Positions 17,258 to 26,943 of a stretch of DNA of 64,000 nt are shown piece after piece. How positions within the stretch are numbered: position 1 is the first letter of the stretch; each line of letters opens with the position of its first letter. The notes beneath the pieces are model-generated. The model did no database searches, was not told the origin of the DNA, and saw only the letters and a program-made list of their open reading frames with translations. The DNA is from Palleronia sediminis (lineage in GTDB: Bacteria > Pseudomonadota > Alphaproteobacteria > Rhodobacterales > Rhodobacteraceae): contig NZ_SNAA01000015.1 of assembly GCF_004358695.1 (NCBI RefSeq), positions 1-64,000 of the forward strand, read 5' to 3'. A program made the translations under genes and the position numbers.

Positions 17258-18577
17258 ATGGCCGATCTCTTCGACACCGCCGCATCCTCTGCCGATCGCA
17301 AGCCCGCCGGTCCGCGACCGCTGGCCGACCGGCTGCGCCCCGCCCGCCTCTCGGAGGTGATCGGCCAGCCGCAGGTCATCGGCCCGGATGCGCCGCTGAC
17401 GGTGATGCTGGGCGCCGGGGCGTTGTCGTCGCTGGTGTTCTGGGGGCCGCCGGGCGTCGGTAAGACCACCATCGCCCGGCTGCTCGCGCGCGAGACCGAT
17501 CTGAATTTCGTGCAGATCAGCGCGATATTCTCGGGCGTGGCCGAGCTGAAGAAGGTGTTCGAGGCGGCGCGCCATCGCCATGCCAACGGGCAGGGCACGC
17601 TGCTTTTCGTCGACGAGATCCACCGCTTCAACAAGGCGCAGCAGGACAGTTTCCTGCCCCACATGGAAGACGGGACCATCCTGCTGGTCGGCGCCACCAC
17701 CGAGAACCCGTCATTCGAGCTGAACGCGGCCCTTCTCAGCCGCGCGCAGGTTCTCGTGCTCGAAAGGCTGGGGCCCGAGGATCTTTCCCGGCTGGTCGCC
17801 CGCGCCGAGGCCGAGCTGGACCGGACCCTGCCGCTGGCCCCAGGTGCGCGCGCGGCGTTGGTCGAGATGGCCGACGGGGACGGGCGGGCGCTGCTCAACC
17901 TTGTCGAACAGATCGCCGCCTGGGACGTGACCGAGCCGCTCGACCGCGAGACGCTGGCCCGCCGTCTGTCGCGCCGTGCGACGAAATACGACAAGACCGG
18001 CGACGAGCACTACAACCTGATCTCGGCGCTGCACAAATCGGTGCGGGGCTCTGACCCCGATGCCGCGCTTTACTGGCTGGCGCGGATGCTCGCGGGGGGC
18101 GAGGATCCGCGTTATCTGGCGCGGAGGATCACCCGCATGGCGGTCGAGGATATCGGGCTGGCCGATCCCCAGGCGCAGCGGCACTGTCTCGACGCGTGGG
18201 AGACCTACGAGCGGCTCGGATCGCCCGAGGGCGACCTGGCGCTGGCGCAGGCGGTGATCTATCTCGCCCTCGCGCCGAAATCGAATGCCGGCTACGCGGG
18301 CTACAAGGCGGCGATGCGCGCCGCGCGTCAAAGCGGGTCCGAGCCGCCGCCCAAGATCATCCGCAACGCGCCCACAAAGCTGATGCGCGACGAAGGCTAC
18401 GGCGCCGGATACGAATACGACCACGACGCCGAGGACGGGTTCTCGGGGCAGAACTATTTCCCCGATGGCATGGCGCGGGGTGCCTATTACGAACCCGTCG
18501 ACCGCGGCTTCGAGCGGGACCTGCGCAAGCGGCTCGACTGGTTCACGCGGCAACGCACGCGGCGCGCGGCGGATTGA
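17258..18577 (+). CDS. rarA: Replication-associated recombination protein A (AAA ATPase)
   Basis: RarA/MgsA acts at stalled replication forks. The 439-residue protein has Walker A GPPGVGKTT near residue 70, Walker B LLFVDEIHRFNK, sensor GATTENPSFELN, and the C-terminal clamp-loader-like domain with AIRASD-type segments including RMAVEDIGLADPQA. ATG 17258 (MADLFD) is preferred to the in-frame ATG at 17249 because the former is the usual N-terminus; the latter is possible. It leads rarA-crcB-rluC-like-atp12. Confidence 0.92.
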   Translation: MADLFDTAASSADRKPAGPRPLADRLRPARLSEVIGQPQVIGPDAPLTVMLGAGALSSLVFWGPPGVGKTTIARLLARETDLNFVQISAIFSGVAELKKVFEAARHRHANGQGTLLFVDEIHRFNKAQQDSFLPHMEDGTILLVGATTENPSFELNAALLSRAQVLVLERLGPEDLSRLVARAEAELDRTLPLAPGARAALVEMADGDGRALLNLVEQIAAWDVTEPLDRETLARRLSRRATKYDKTGDEHYNLISALHKSVRGSDPDAALYWLARMLAGGEDPRYLARRITRMAVEDIGLADPQAQRHCLDAWETYERLGSPEGDLALAQAVIYLALAPKSNAGYAGYKAAMRAARQSGSEPPPKIIRNAPTKLMRDEGYGAGYEYDHDAEDGFSGQNYFPDGMARGAYYEPVDRGFERDLRKRLDWFTRQRTRRAAD

Positions 18578-18608
18578 CACCGGCGCCGCATCCCCCGAGG
18601 AGGGCGAC

Positions 18609-18986
18609 ATGATCGGAACGCTTCTACAGGTCGCCCTTGGCGGGGCCATCGGCGCCTCGGCCCGGTGGGGCATGGGGCTATGGGTGCTGCGCGTGACGGG
18701 ACCGGGATTCCCGCTTGCCGTGCTCAGCGTCAACGTGCTCGGCTCTTTCGTCATGGGCCTCGCCGTGGTGGCCATGGCGCAGCGCGGGCTGTCGCAATTC
18801 GCGCCGCTGGTGCAGACCGGCATCCTCGGCGGATTCACCACCTTCTCGGCCTTCTCGCTCGAGGCGTTCGCGCTGATGGAAAAGGGGCAGGCGGGGCAGG
18901 CGGCGGCCTATATCCTCCTGTCGGTCGGGGCGTCGATCGGCGGGCTTTATCTTGGCGTGCTTCTGGGACGGGGGTTGCTGGCATGA
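18609..18986 (+). CDS. crcB: Fluoride channel CrcB/FluC
   Basis: The 125-residue, four-helix membrane protein has GGAIGASARWGMG, NVLGSFVMG and GGFTTFSAFSLE, the pore and sodium-site motifs of Fluc channels that export fluoride as dual-topology dimers. The start at 18609 has GAGGAGG just upstream. The stop overlaps the next start by four bases. No fluoride riboswitch was recognised in front. Confidence 0.93.
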   Translation: MIGTLLQVALGGAIGASARWGMGLWVLRVTGPGFPLAVLSVNVLGSFVMGLAVVAMAQRGLSQFAPLVQTGILGGFTTFSAFSLEAFALMEKGQAGQAAAYILLSVGASIGGLYLGVLLGRGLLA

Positions 18987-20035
18987 GCGGCGTGCAGATC
19001 GTGACGGTGGGCCCCGACGAGGGCGACCAGAGGCTCGACCGCTGGTTCCGCAAGCGGTTCCCGCATGTCCCTCAGGGCCGCATCGAAAAGATGTGCCGCA
19101 AGGGCGAGATCCGCGTGGATGGCGGCCGCGTCAAGGGCGCGAGCCGCGTGAGCGCGGGCCAGGAGATCCGCGTGCCGCCCCTGCCCGACGAGGCGGCGCC
19201 GCAGCCCTTTCACGCCGAGCCCAGGGTCAGCGATGCGGATGCGCGCATGATCCAGTCGGCCGTTATCTATCGCGACGACCATATCATCGCGTTGAACAAG
19301 CCGCCCGGCCTGCCCACGCAGGGCGGTAGCGGGCAGACGCGCCATGTCGACGGTCTGGCCGAGGCGCTGCGTTTCGGCTTTGACGACAAGCCGCGGCTGG
19401 TGCACCGCCTCGACAAGGACACGTCGGGGGTGCTGATCCTCGCGCGGACCCGGACCATGGCCAAGGAGCTGGTCGAGGCGCTCAAGCATCGCGGCACGCG
19501 CAAGATTTACTGGGGCGCGGTCGCGGGCGTGCCGCATCCGCGCATGGGGGTCATCAAGTTCGGCCTGGTCAAGGCACCGGGCCACGGCGCGGGGGGCGAG
19601 GGCGAAAAGATGCGTTGCCTGCATCCCGACGCGGTCCGCACGACCGAAGGGGCCAAGCGCGCCGAGACGCATTACGCCACGCTCTCGGCACTGGGCGGGC
19701 GGTTGTCGTGGTGCGCGCTCGAGCCCATTACGGGGCGCACGCACCAGCTTCGCGCGCATATGGCCGAGCTCGGCCACCCGATCATCGGGGACGGCAAATA
19801 CGGCGGATCGGGGCAGGAGAACCTCGGCGATGGCTGGGGCGCCCAGCTTGGCGGCGGGATGAGCCGCAAGCTGCACCTGCACGCCCGCAGCCTGACCCTG
19901 CGCCATCCCGCCACGGGTGCGACGCTTGCCCTGACCGCGCCGCTGCCCGATCACATGGCCCGCACCTGGGAGGCGCTGGAATGGCGCCCCTCGGACGCGC
20001 CCGCCGATCCGTTCGACCCCGACGCCGGCATCTGA
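18983..20035 (+). CDS. RluC/RluD-family pseudouridine synthase
   Basis: The 350-residue protein has an N-terminal S4 RNA-binding domain (about 15-75), the catalytic HRLDKDTSGVLILA block with the nucleophilic Asp near residue 140, and GRTHQLRAHMAELGHPIIGD. It converts uridines of 23S rRNA to pseudouridine; RluC is the most likely paralogue but the target sites cannot be told from the sequence. It starts inside the crcB stop (ATGA). Confidence 0.9.
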   Translation: MSGVQIVTVGPDEGDQRLDRWFRKRFPHVPQGRIEKMCRKGEIRVDGGRVKGASRVSAGQEIRVPPLPDEAAPQPFHAEPRVSDADARMIQSAVIYRDDHIIALNKPPGLPTQGGSGQTRHVDGLAEALRFGFDDKPRLVHRLDKDTSGVLILARTRTMAKELVEALKHRGTRKIYWGAVAGVPHPRMGVIKFGLVKAPGHGAGGEGEKMRCLHPDAVRTTEGAKRAETHYATLSALGGRLSWCALEPITGRTHQLRAHMAELGHPIIGDGKYGGSGQENLGDGWGAQLGGGMSRKLHLHARSLTLRHPATGATLALTAPLPDHMARTWEALEWRPSDAPADPFDPDAGI

Positions 20036-20051
20036 GACGAGGAGCATCGCA

Positions 20052-20768
20052 ATGACCGAATGGGCCGTGAAACGGTTCTGGAGCGCCGCCGAAATCGCGG
20101 CCGAGGCCCCCGACCGCCATGCCGTTCTTCTGGATGGCAAGCCCGTGCACAGCCCCGCCGGCGCGCGGCTGACCCTGCCGACGGTCGCGCTGGCCCGTGC
20201 GGTCGCCGACGAATGGGACGCGCAGTCCGAGCGGATCGACCCCGCCGCCATGCCGCTGACGCGCACCGCGAACTCGGCCATCGATACCGTGGCCGAGCAC
20301 CGCGCGGCCGTCGAGGCGCAACTGGCCGAATACGCGCGCACCGACCTTTTGTGCTATCGCGCCGACCGGCCCCTCGGGCTCGTCATCCGTCAGGCCGAGC
20401 TGTGGGATCCGTGGCTCGACTGGGCGGCGCGCACCCATGGCGCGCGGCTTTCCGTCACGCAAGGCGTCATGCCCGTGGCGCAGCACGAGGCCGACATCGC
20501 CCGGCTCGCTCAGGCGATGGAGGGGATGAACCATTTCGAGCTGGCCGGTTTCCACGAACTCGTGACGCTCTCGGGGTCCTTCGTTCTGGCGCTGGCCACG
20601 GCGGCGGGCGAGCTGTCCCACGACGCGGCATGGGATCTCTCGCGGCTGGACGAGATCTGGCAGACCGAACAATGGGGCCGCGACGACGAGGCCGAAGAGC
20701 TTGCCGCGCGCAAGGCGGCGTCCTTTGCGACCGCATGGCGCTTTCACGCGTTGTCGAACGAGGCGTGA
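20052..20768 (+). CDS. ATP12-family F1-ATPase assembly chaperone
   Basis: The 238-residue protein fits the ATP12 family, which binds the alpha subunit during F1 assembly and is found in mitochondria and alphaproteobacteria. Supporting segments are VLLDGKPVHSPAGARLTLPT, an AxEWDAQ-like VADEWDAQ, PLTRTANSAID, and YARTDLLCYRAD. GAGGAG lies ahead of the ATG, 16 bases after the rluC-like gene. Confidence 0.9.
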   Translation: MTEWAVKRFWSAAEIAAEAPDRHAVLLDGKPVHSPAGARLTLPTVALARAVADEWDAQSERIDPAAMPLTRTANSAIDTVAEHRAAVEAQLAEYARTDLLCYRADRPLGLVIRQAELWDPWLDWAARTHGARLSVTQGVMPVAQHEADIARLAQAMEGMNHFELAGFHELVTLSGSFVLALATAAGELSHDAAWDLSRLDEIWQTEQWGRDDEAEELAARKAASFATAWRFHALSNEA

Positions 20769-20774
20769 CGCGAC

Positions 20775-20791
20775 GTTAGCGAATGTTAGCG
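20775..20791. repeat. GTTAGCG direct repeat upstream of aapJ
   Basis: GTTAGCG occurs at 20775-20781 and 20785-20791, starting exactly ten bases apart, so on the same face of the helix. It lies about 190 bp before aapJ, just after the atp12 stop and before a T-rich tract. It may be a regulator-binding site for the aap operon; the regulator is unknown. Confidence 0.35.
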
Positions 20792-20982
20792 CCGATTTTT
20801 TGGGCTTTTGGCGGTCCGTGGCATCACTGTTTATGATCGGTGCCTTGACCCGTCGCGATGAATCCGCCCACACTCATGACATTCGGCGGGGCGAAAGCCC
20901 GGCCCAAAGATCGTACCGGACCCAATCCGGGCGAGACAATAAACCGTCGCGCGTTGCGACGGCCATTCAGTAAGAGGGTTAC

Positions 20983-22002
20983 ATGACGAAAAAGATGCTT
21001 CTCGGCGCCGCCGCTGCCACGGGTCTCATGGCCGGCGCCGCCTCGGCCGCCACGCTCGACGACGTCAAGGAACGCGGAACGCTCAACTGCGGCGTCAGCA
21101 CCGGCCTTGTCGGCTTCTCGGCCCCCGATGCCAGCGGAACCTGGGAAGGGTTCGACGTCGCGCTCTGCCGGGCCATCGCCGCAGCCGTGCTGGGCGACGC
21201 CTCTGCGGTCGAATTCGTGCCGCTGACCGGCAAGACCCGGTTCACCGCGCTCGCCTCGGGCGAGATCGACGTTCTGTCGCGCAACACGACCTGGACCTTC
21301 AGCCGCGACAACGACCTCAAGTTCGAATTCGCCGGCGTGAACTATTACGACGGCCAGGGCTTCATCGTGCCCCGCGACCTGGGCGTGACCTCTGCCAAGG
21401 ATCTCGACGGCGCGACCGTCTGCGTCCAGACCGGCACCACCACCGAGCTGAACCTCGCGGATTTCTTCCGCAAGAACAACATCAGCTACGAGCCGGTCCC
21501 GATCGAGACCAATGGCGAGGCGCAGCAGCAATACCTCGCCGGCGCCTGCGACGCCTACACCACCGACGCCTCGGGCCTTGCCGCGACGCGGGCCACATTC
21601 GAGGATCCGTCGGCCCATGTCATCCTCCCCGAGATCATCTCGAAAGAGCCGCTCGGCCCGCTGGTCCGCCATGGCGATAGCGAGTGGGGCGATATCGTGC
21701 GCTGGACGCTGAACGCCCTGATCGCCGCCGAAGAACTGGGCGTGACCTCGGCCAATGTCGCCGACATGGCGTCGTCGGCGGGCGACAGCCCCGAGATCAA
21801 CCGCCTTCTCGGCACCGAGGGCAATCTCGGCGAGATGATCGGCCTGGACGCCAACTGGGCGGTCAACGCCATCGCGGCGGGCGGCAATTACGGTGAGCTC
21901 TTCGCCAAGAACATCGGTGAAGAGACGCCCATCGGCCTGTCGCGCGGGCTCAACGCCCAGTGGACCGATGGCGGGCTGATGTATTCGCCCCCGTTCCGCT
22001 AA
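20983..22002 (+). CDS. aapJ: General L-amino-acid ABC transporter, binding protein AapJ
   Basis: The 339-residue precursor has a signal peptide (KKMLLGAAAATGLMAG, cleavage after ASA near residue 22) and a family-3 binding fold with GTLNCGVSTGLVGFSAPD and RFTALASGEIDVLSRNTTWT, as in Rhizobium AapJ/BztA. It captures a broad range of L-amino acids in the periplasm. It is first in aapJQMP. A hairpin after its stop fits higher expression of the binding protein. Confidence 0.95.
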   Translation: MTKKMLLGAAAATGLMAGAASAATLDDVKERGTLNCGVSTGLVGFSAPDASGTWEGFDVALCRAIAAAVLGDASAVEFVPLTGKTRFTALASGEIDVLSRNTTWTFSRDNDLKFEFAGVNYYDGQGFIVPRDLGVTSAKDLDGATVCVQTGTTTELNLADFFRKNNISYEPVPIETNGEAQQQYLAGACDAYTTDASGLAATRATFEDPSAHVILPEIISKEPLGPLVRHGDSEWGDIVRWTLNALIAAEELGVTSANVADMASSAGDSPEINRLLGTEGNLGEMIGLDANWAVNAIAAGGNYGELFAKNIGEETPIGLSRGLNAQWTDGGLMYSPPFR

Positions 22003-22011
22003 GACGCTTTC

Positions 22012-22041
22012 GCGCGGGCGGTTCGCGCCGCCCGCGCCTTT
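22012..22041 (+). other. Hairpin between aapJ and aapQ
   Basis: GCGCGGGCGG (22012-22021) pairs perfectly with 22028-22037 around a six-base loop, followed by CTTTC. It can act as a partial terminator or 3' stabiliser so that aapJ exceeds the membrane components, a common arrangement in binding-protein operons. Confidence 0.6.
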
Positions 22042-22128
22042 CTTCGTTCATCCAGACCACGTCATTTCCCACCTGCCGGGGCGTCTCTGCCTGCGGCCCG
22101 GTGACCGCAACCCTTCGGATATCCAGTC

Positions 22129-23343
22129 ATGGCAAGCATACCGGACCAGGATCACAGCGGGTTTCGCCCCTCGATGCTGCTCAACGACCGGCGTTATCGC
22201 GGGCTGACCTACCAGTTCATCGCGCTGATCGTCATCATATTCCTGATGGCGTGGCTGGGGATGAACCTCGTCAGCAACCTCGCGGCGGCGGGACTCAATT
22301 TCAGCTACAGCTTTCTCGGCGATCCGGCTGGCTACGACATCAACCAGGCGCTGATCGAATATGACAGCCAATCCTCGCACTTGCGCGCGGCCATCGTGGG
22401 GCTGCTCAATACGCTGCTCGTCGCGATCATGGGCTGCATCACCGCCACGGTGATCGGCGTCACCGCCGGGGTGCTGCGCCTGTCGAAAAACTGGCTCGTG
22501 GCGCGCCTCATGTCGCTTTATGTCGAGGCGTTCCGCAATGTGCCGGTCCTGATCTGGATCCTGATGATCGGCACCATCGTCCAGCTTGGACCGAGCCCCC
22601 GCGTCTATCTCGGCGAAGAGCCCGAGCGCGGGCTGATCTTCGGCCTTTTCGCCTTTACCAACCGGGGCATCACGTCGCCCGCCCCGATCTGGGAGGCGGG
22701 GTCGGTCTGGGTCGTCGTGGCGCTGGTGGCCTCGATCGTCGCCGCATGGGCCTACATGCGCTTTCGCAAGAAGGCGCTGTTCTCCAGCGGCACGCTCTAC
22801 CCCGCCTGGCCGGTGCTGCCGATCCTCGTCGTGCCGGCGGTGGCATTCTATTTCATCCTCGGCCAGCCCATCGGGCTGAACATGCCCGACACGCTGGCAA
22901 ACCGGTTCAACCTTTCGGGCGGATTCGAGATTCAGCGCCCGCTGATCGCGCTGTGGCTGGCACTGTCGGTCTATACCGGCGCCTTCATCGCCGAGAACGT
23001 CCGCGCCGGCATCCTCGCCGTCAGCAAGGGCCAGACCGAGGCCGCGGCCTCGCTGGGGCTGCGCCCGCGACGGATCATGAACCTCGTGATCCTTCCGCAG
23101 GCGCTGCGCGTCATCATCCCGCCGCTGATCTCGCAATATCTCAACCTGACCAAGAACAGCTCGCTCGCCATCGCGGTGGGCTACGCCGACATCACCGCGA
23201 CGCTGGGGGGGATCACGCTGAACCAGACCGGCCGCGCCATCGAGTCGATCCTGCTGCTGATGCTGTTCTATCTCGTCATCAGCCTGTCGATCTCGGCCGC
23301 GATGAACGTCTATAACGCCTCCGTCGCGCTGAAGGAGCGGTAA
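22129..23343 (+). CDS. aapQ: General L-amino-acid ABC transporter, permease AapQ
   Basis: The 404-residue permease has the HisM-type TM domain with EAA loop around EAAASLGLRPRRIMNLVILPQALR, split for brevity, near residue 305-330. A long insert between the first helices and the core (about 130-265) is typical of AapQ/BztB and larger than in other amino-acid permeases. It lies 126 bp after aapJ and two bases before aapM. No strong ribosome site is visible before the ATG. Confidence 0.93.
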   Translation: MASIPDQDHSGFRPSMLLNDRRYRGLTYQFIALIVIIFLMAWLGMNLVSNLAAAGLNFSYSFLGDPAGYDINQALIEYDSQSSHLRAAIVGLLNTLLVAIMGCITATVIGVTAGVLRLSKNWLVARLMSLYVEAFRNVPVLIWILMIGTIVQLGPSPRVYLGEEPERGLIFGLFAFTNRGITSPAPIWEAGSVWVVVALVASIVAAWAYMRFRKKALFSSGTLYPAWPVLPILVVPAVAFYFILGQPIGLNMPDTLANRFNLSGGFEIQRPLIALWLALSVYTGAFIAENVRAGILAVSKGQTEAAASLGLRPRRIMNLVILPQALRVIIPPLISQYLNLTKNSSLAIAVGYADITATLGGITLNQTGRAIESILLLMLFYLVISLSISAAMNVYNASVALKER

Positions 23344-23345
23344 TC

Positions 23346-24641
23346 ATGAGCGACACCCACGCCCAATCCGCCGCCTTCGTCCGCGAAAGCTTCATCCCGC
23401 AAAGCCCGCCGCCCGCGCGTGAAAGGGGCATCCTCAAATGGGGCCGCGAGAACCTGTTCTCGAACTGGTTCTACACGCTTCTGACGCTGGTCTCGCTCTA
23501 CGTCGTATTCTCGCTGCTCAGCGGCTTCCTGCCCTGGTTGTTCTCGGGGGTGTGGAACGCGGGCTCGCTCAGCGAATGCCGCGAGATCCTGCAGGGCGTC
23601 GACGCGGGGTGCTTTGCCGTCCTGACCGAGCGATGGAACCAGCTTCTCTTCGGCTTTTCCTACCCGACCGAGGCCTATTGGCGCCCCACGCTGGCCTTCA
23701 TCCTGCTGTTCGTCTGCGCGGCGCCGGTGCTGTTCTCGGGGCTGCCGCGAAAGCTGCTGATCCTGACGCTGCTCTATCCCTTTGCCGCCTACTGGCTGCT
23801 GTGGGGGGGCACGATCGTCGTGCCGCTCATGGCGCTTCTGGGGGTGGTGCTGGGCTACGTGGCCTTCGGCGCCACCGTCTCGCGCGGCTTTGCCACCGCG
23901 CTTGTCGCCGCGTTGGTCGTGGCAGGCATCGTGTGGTGGGTGGGCATCGCCGTCGCGGGCGCCGTTCCCGATTTCGTGGCCCTGATGCCGGTGCCCTCGC
24001 GCGACATGGGTGGCTTCATGCTGAACATGATGCTGGGCACGGTCTGCGTCTCGCTCTCGCTGCCCTTCGGGATCCTGCTGGCGCTGGGGCGGCAATCGCG
24101 CCTGCCCATCATCAAGATCGCCTGCGTCGCCTTCATCGAGTTCATCCGCGGCGTGCCGCTCATCACGCTGCTTTTCGTGGCGAACGTGGTTCTCGCCTAT
24201 TTCCTGCCGCCCGGCACGAATTTCGACCTGATCCTGCGCGTCATCATCATGATCACGATGTTTGCCTCGGCCTATATCGCCGAGGTGATCCGCGGCGGTC
24301 TGGCGGCCCTGCCGCGCGGCCAATACGAGGCCGCGGATGCGCTGGGGCTGGATTACGGGCAGGCGATGCGCCTCATCATCCTGCCGCAGGCGCTCAAGAT
24401 CTCGATCCCCGGCATCGTCAATGTCGCCGTCGGCCTGTTCAAGGACACCACGCTCGTCTCGATCATCTCGATGTTCGACGTGGTCGGCATGATCCGCGGC
24501 CCGATCCTGGCCTCGACCGACTGGAACGGCGTCTACTGGGAACTCTACGGCGCAGCCGCCCTGCTGTTCTTCGTCGTCTGCTACACGATTTCGCAATATT
24601 CCCAATGGCTCGAGCGCAAGCTGGCCACCGATCATCGCTGA
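23346..24641 (+). CDS. aapM: General L-amino-acid ABC transporter, permease AapM
   Basis: The 431-residue permease pairs with AapQ. Several extra N-terminal helices (residues 40-210) precede the HisM-type core with FIEFIRGVPLITLL and the EAA segment YEAADALGLDYGQAMRLIILP (described in two parts). The size matches AapM/BztC. It sits two bases after aapQ. Confidence 0.93.
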   Translation: MSDTHAQSAAFVRESFIPQSPPPARERGILKWGRENLFSNWFYTLLTLVSLYVVFSLLSGFLPWLFSGVWNAGSLSECREILQGVDAGCFAVLTERWNQLLFGFSYPTEAYWRPTLAFILLFVCAAPVLFSGLPRKLLILTLLYPFAAYWLLWGGTIVVPLMALLGVVLGYVAFGATVSRGFATALVAALVVAGIVWWVGIAVAGAVPDFVALMPVPSRDMGGFMLNMMLGTVCVSLSLPFGILLALGRQSRLPIIKIACVAFIEFIRGVPLITLLFVANVVLAYFLPPGTNFDLILRVIIMITMFASAYIAEVIRGGLAALPRGQYEAADALGLDYGQAMRLIILPQALKISIPGIVNVAVGLFKDTTLVSIISMFDVVGMIRGPILASTDWNGVYWELYGAAALLFFVVCYTISQYSQWLERKLATDHR

Positions 24642-24650
24642 GGGATGCCC

Positions 24651-25454
<804 letters not shown>

Positions 25455-25460
25455 GCCCGG

Positions 25461-25967
25461 TCAGCCCATCAGGTCGCGCGGCACCGCAAAGCCCGCGACC
25501 GCTCCGCTGCGCGGCCCCAGATCGGCCCAGCATTGGGCCGCGATGTCGAGGATCAGCGTCGCGCAGGTCGGAAAGCGGTGGAACTCGACCGAGGCCGGGG
25601 TTTCGTCGACCAGCCATTGGGCGAGGGCGGCCATGCCGGGGTTATGCGCGATCACCAGCGCCGATTGCACCTCGAGCGGCGCCAACGCGGCCAGTATATC
25701 CTCGGGCGGGGCAAGGTAGAGCGCGCGCATCAGGCGCACCTCGACCGTGCGTGTGAACGCTGCCGACAGGTCCGACCATGTGTCGACCGCCCGTTTCGCG
25801 GTCGAGACCAGCGCCGTGTCGGGCGTCGCATCCTGCGACCTGAGCCAATCGCCCATCGCGCGGGCGCTGTCGCGCCCCCGCGCGTTCAGCGGGCGGTCGT
25901 GGTCGGGGGTCGCCGCATCGGCCCAATCGGATTTCGCGTGCCGGGTAAGGACAAGCCGCAGGCTCAC
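25461..25967 (-). CDS. SixA-type histidine phosphatase
   Basis: The 168-residue protein of the phosphoglycerate-mutase superfamily has the RHG-type motif LTRHAKSDW at residues 7-15 and a second catalytic His in [11 protein letters not shown]. SixA removes phosphate from phosphohistidine proteins in E. coli; the partner here is unknown. Translation begins at a GTG whose last two bases overlap the argB stop (GTGA), so the two genes are coupled. Confidence 0.85.
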   Translation of the reverse strand: MSLRLVLTRHAKSDWADAATPDHDRPLNARGRDSARAMGDWLRSQDATPDTALVSTAKRAVDTWSDLSAAFTRTVEVRLMRALYLAPPEDILAALAPLEVQSALVIAHNPGMAALAQWLVDETPASVEFHRFPTCATLILDIAAQCWADLGPRSGAVAGFAVPRDLMG

Positions 25968-26833
25968 CTCTGGCCCCGGATCAGGGTGCCGGCCCCGCCT
26001 TGGGTGTAAAGCTCGAGCAGGGCCGCATGGGGCACGCGCCCGTCGAGGATGACCACCGCCCGCACGCCGCCGTCGATGGCATCTAGCGCCGTCTGCGTCT
26101 TGGGGATCATGCCGCCCGAGATGGTGCCGTCCTCCGTCAGCGCGCGGATCGCCTCGGGCGTGATCTCCGAGATCACCTCGCCATCCTCGCCCTTGACCCC
26201 CGACACATCCGTCAGCAACAGCAGCCGGTCCGCGCGTAGCGACGCGGCGATGGCCCCCGCGGCGGTGTCGCCGTTCACGTTGAACGTCTCGCCCGCGCGG
26301 CCGGTGCCGATGGGGGCGATCACGGGGATCGTGCGCGTCGATTGCAGCGCGGTGAGAAAGCCGGGATTGCATTCGACCGGCGTGCCGACAAAGCCGAGCG
26401 CCGGGTCGGTCTGTTCGCAGACCATCAGCCGCGCGTCCTTGCCGCTGATGCCGACAGCCTGCCCGCCCTCGGCCTGGATGGCCTGCACGATGCGCTTGCC
26501 CACCAGCCCCGACAGCACCATCTCGACGATCTCGATGGTCGCCGCATCGGTCACGCGCTTGCCGCCGACAAAGGTGCTTTCGACGCCCTGGGCCTTGAGC
26601 ATGGCGTTGATCATGGGGCCGCCGCCATGGACGATGACCGGGTTCACGCCGACATGGCGCATCAGCACGATATCGCGGGCAAAGCTGCGCATCGCCTCGT
26701 CCGAGCCCATGGCGTGACCGCCCAGCTTGATGACCACCGTGGCCCCGGCATAGCGCTGGAAATAGGGCAGGGCCTGGCTGAGAGTATGGGCCGTTGCGGC
26801 CCAGTCGTCATGCGTCGCGCGCGTATCTGTCAT
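25964..26833 (-). CDS. argB: Acetylglutamate kinase
   Basis: ArgB phosphorylates N-acetylglutamate in arginine synthesis. The 289-residue product has VIKLGGHAM at the start of the kinase fold, [20 protein letters not shown] and the [15 protein letters not shown] nucleotide segment. It carries the N-terminal extension ([12 protein letters not shown]) of arginine-sensitive ArgB, so feedback inhibition is plausible. A clear promoter lies upstream. Confidence 0.97.
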   Translation of the reverse strand: MTDTRATHDDWAATAHTLSQALPYFQRYAGATVVIKLGGHAMGSDEAMRSFARDIVLMRHVGVNPVIVHGGGPMINAMLKAQGVESTFVGGKRVTDAATIEIVEMVLSGLVGKRIVQAIQAEGGQAVGISGKDARLMVCEQTDPALGFVGTPVECNPGFLTALQSTRTIPVIAPIGTGRAGETFNVNGDTAAGAIAASLRADRLLLLTDVSGVKGEDGEVISEITPEAIRALTEDGTISGGMIPKTQTALDAIDGGVRAVVILDGRVPHAALLELYTQGGAGTLIRGQR

Positions 26834-26854
26834 GGAGCGTCCCTCGTTCGCCTC

Positions 26855-26883
26855 TGCCTAGCGGCTGGCGCCGGAACGCTCAA
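26855..26883 (-). promoter_or_regulatory. Promoter of argB
   Basis: Read on the minus strand: TTGAGC (26883-26878), 17-bp spacer, TAGGCA (26860-26855). The -10 and spacing are identical to the promoter proposed for rplB. It lies 22 bp before the argB ATG, giving a short leader. Confidence 0.65.
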
Positions 26884-26943
26884 GCAGATGGCGGCGCGCA
26901 TCGCGGGGGATGCGCGCCGCCCTGGGTTCCGCCGCGCGGGCGG

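Noticed and set aside
18465-18608. Longer crcB starting at 18465
   Set aside because: The extra 48 residues lie over the end of rarA and are not part of the four-helix fold; GAGGAGG precedes the later ATG.
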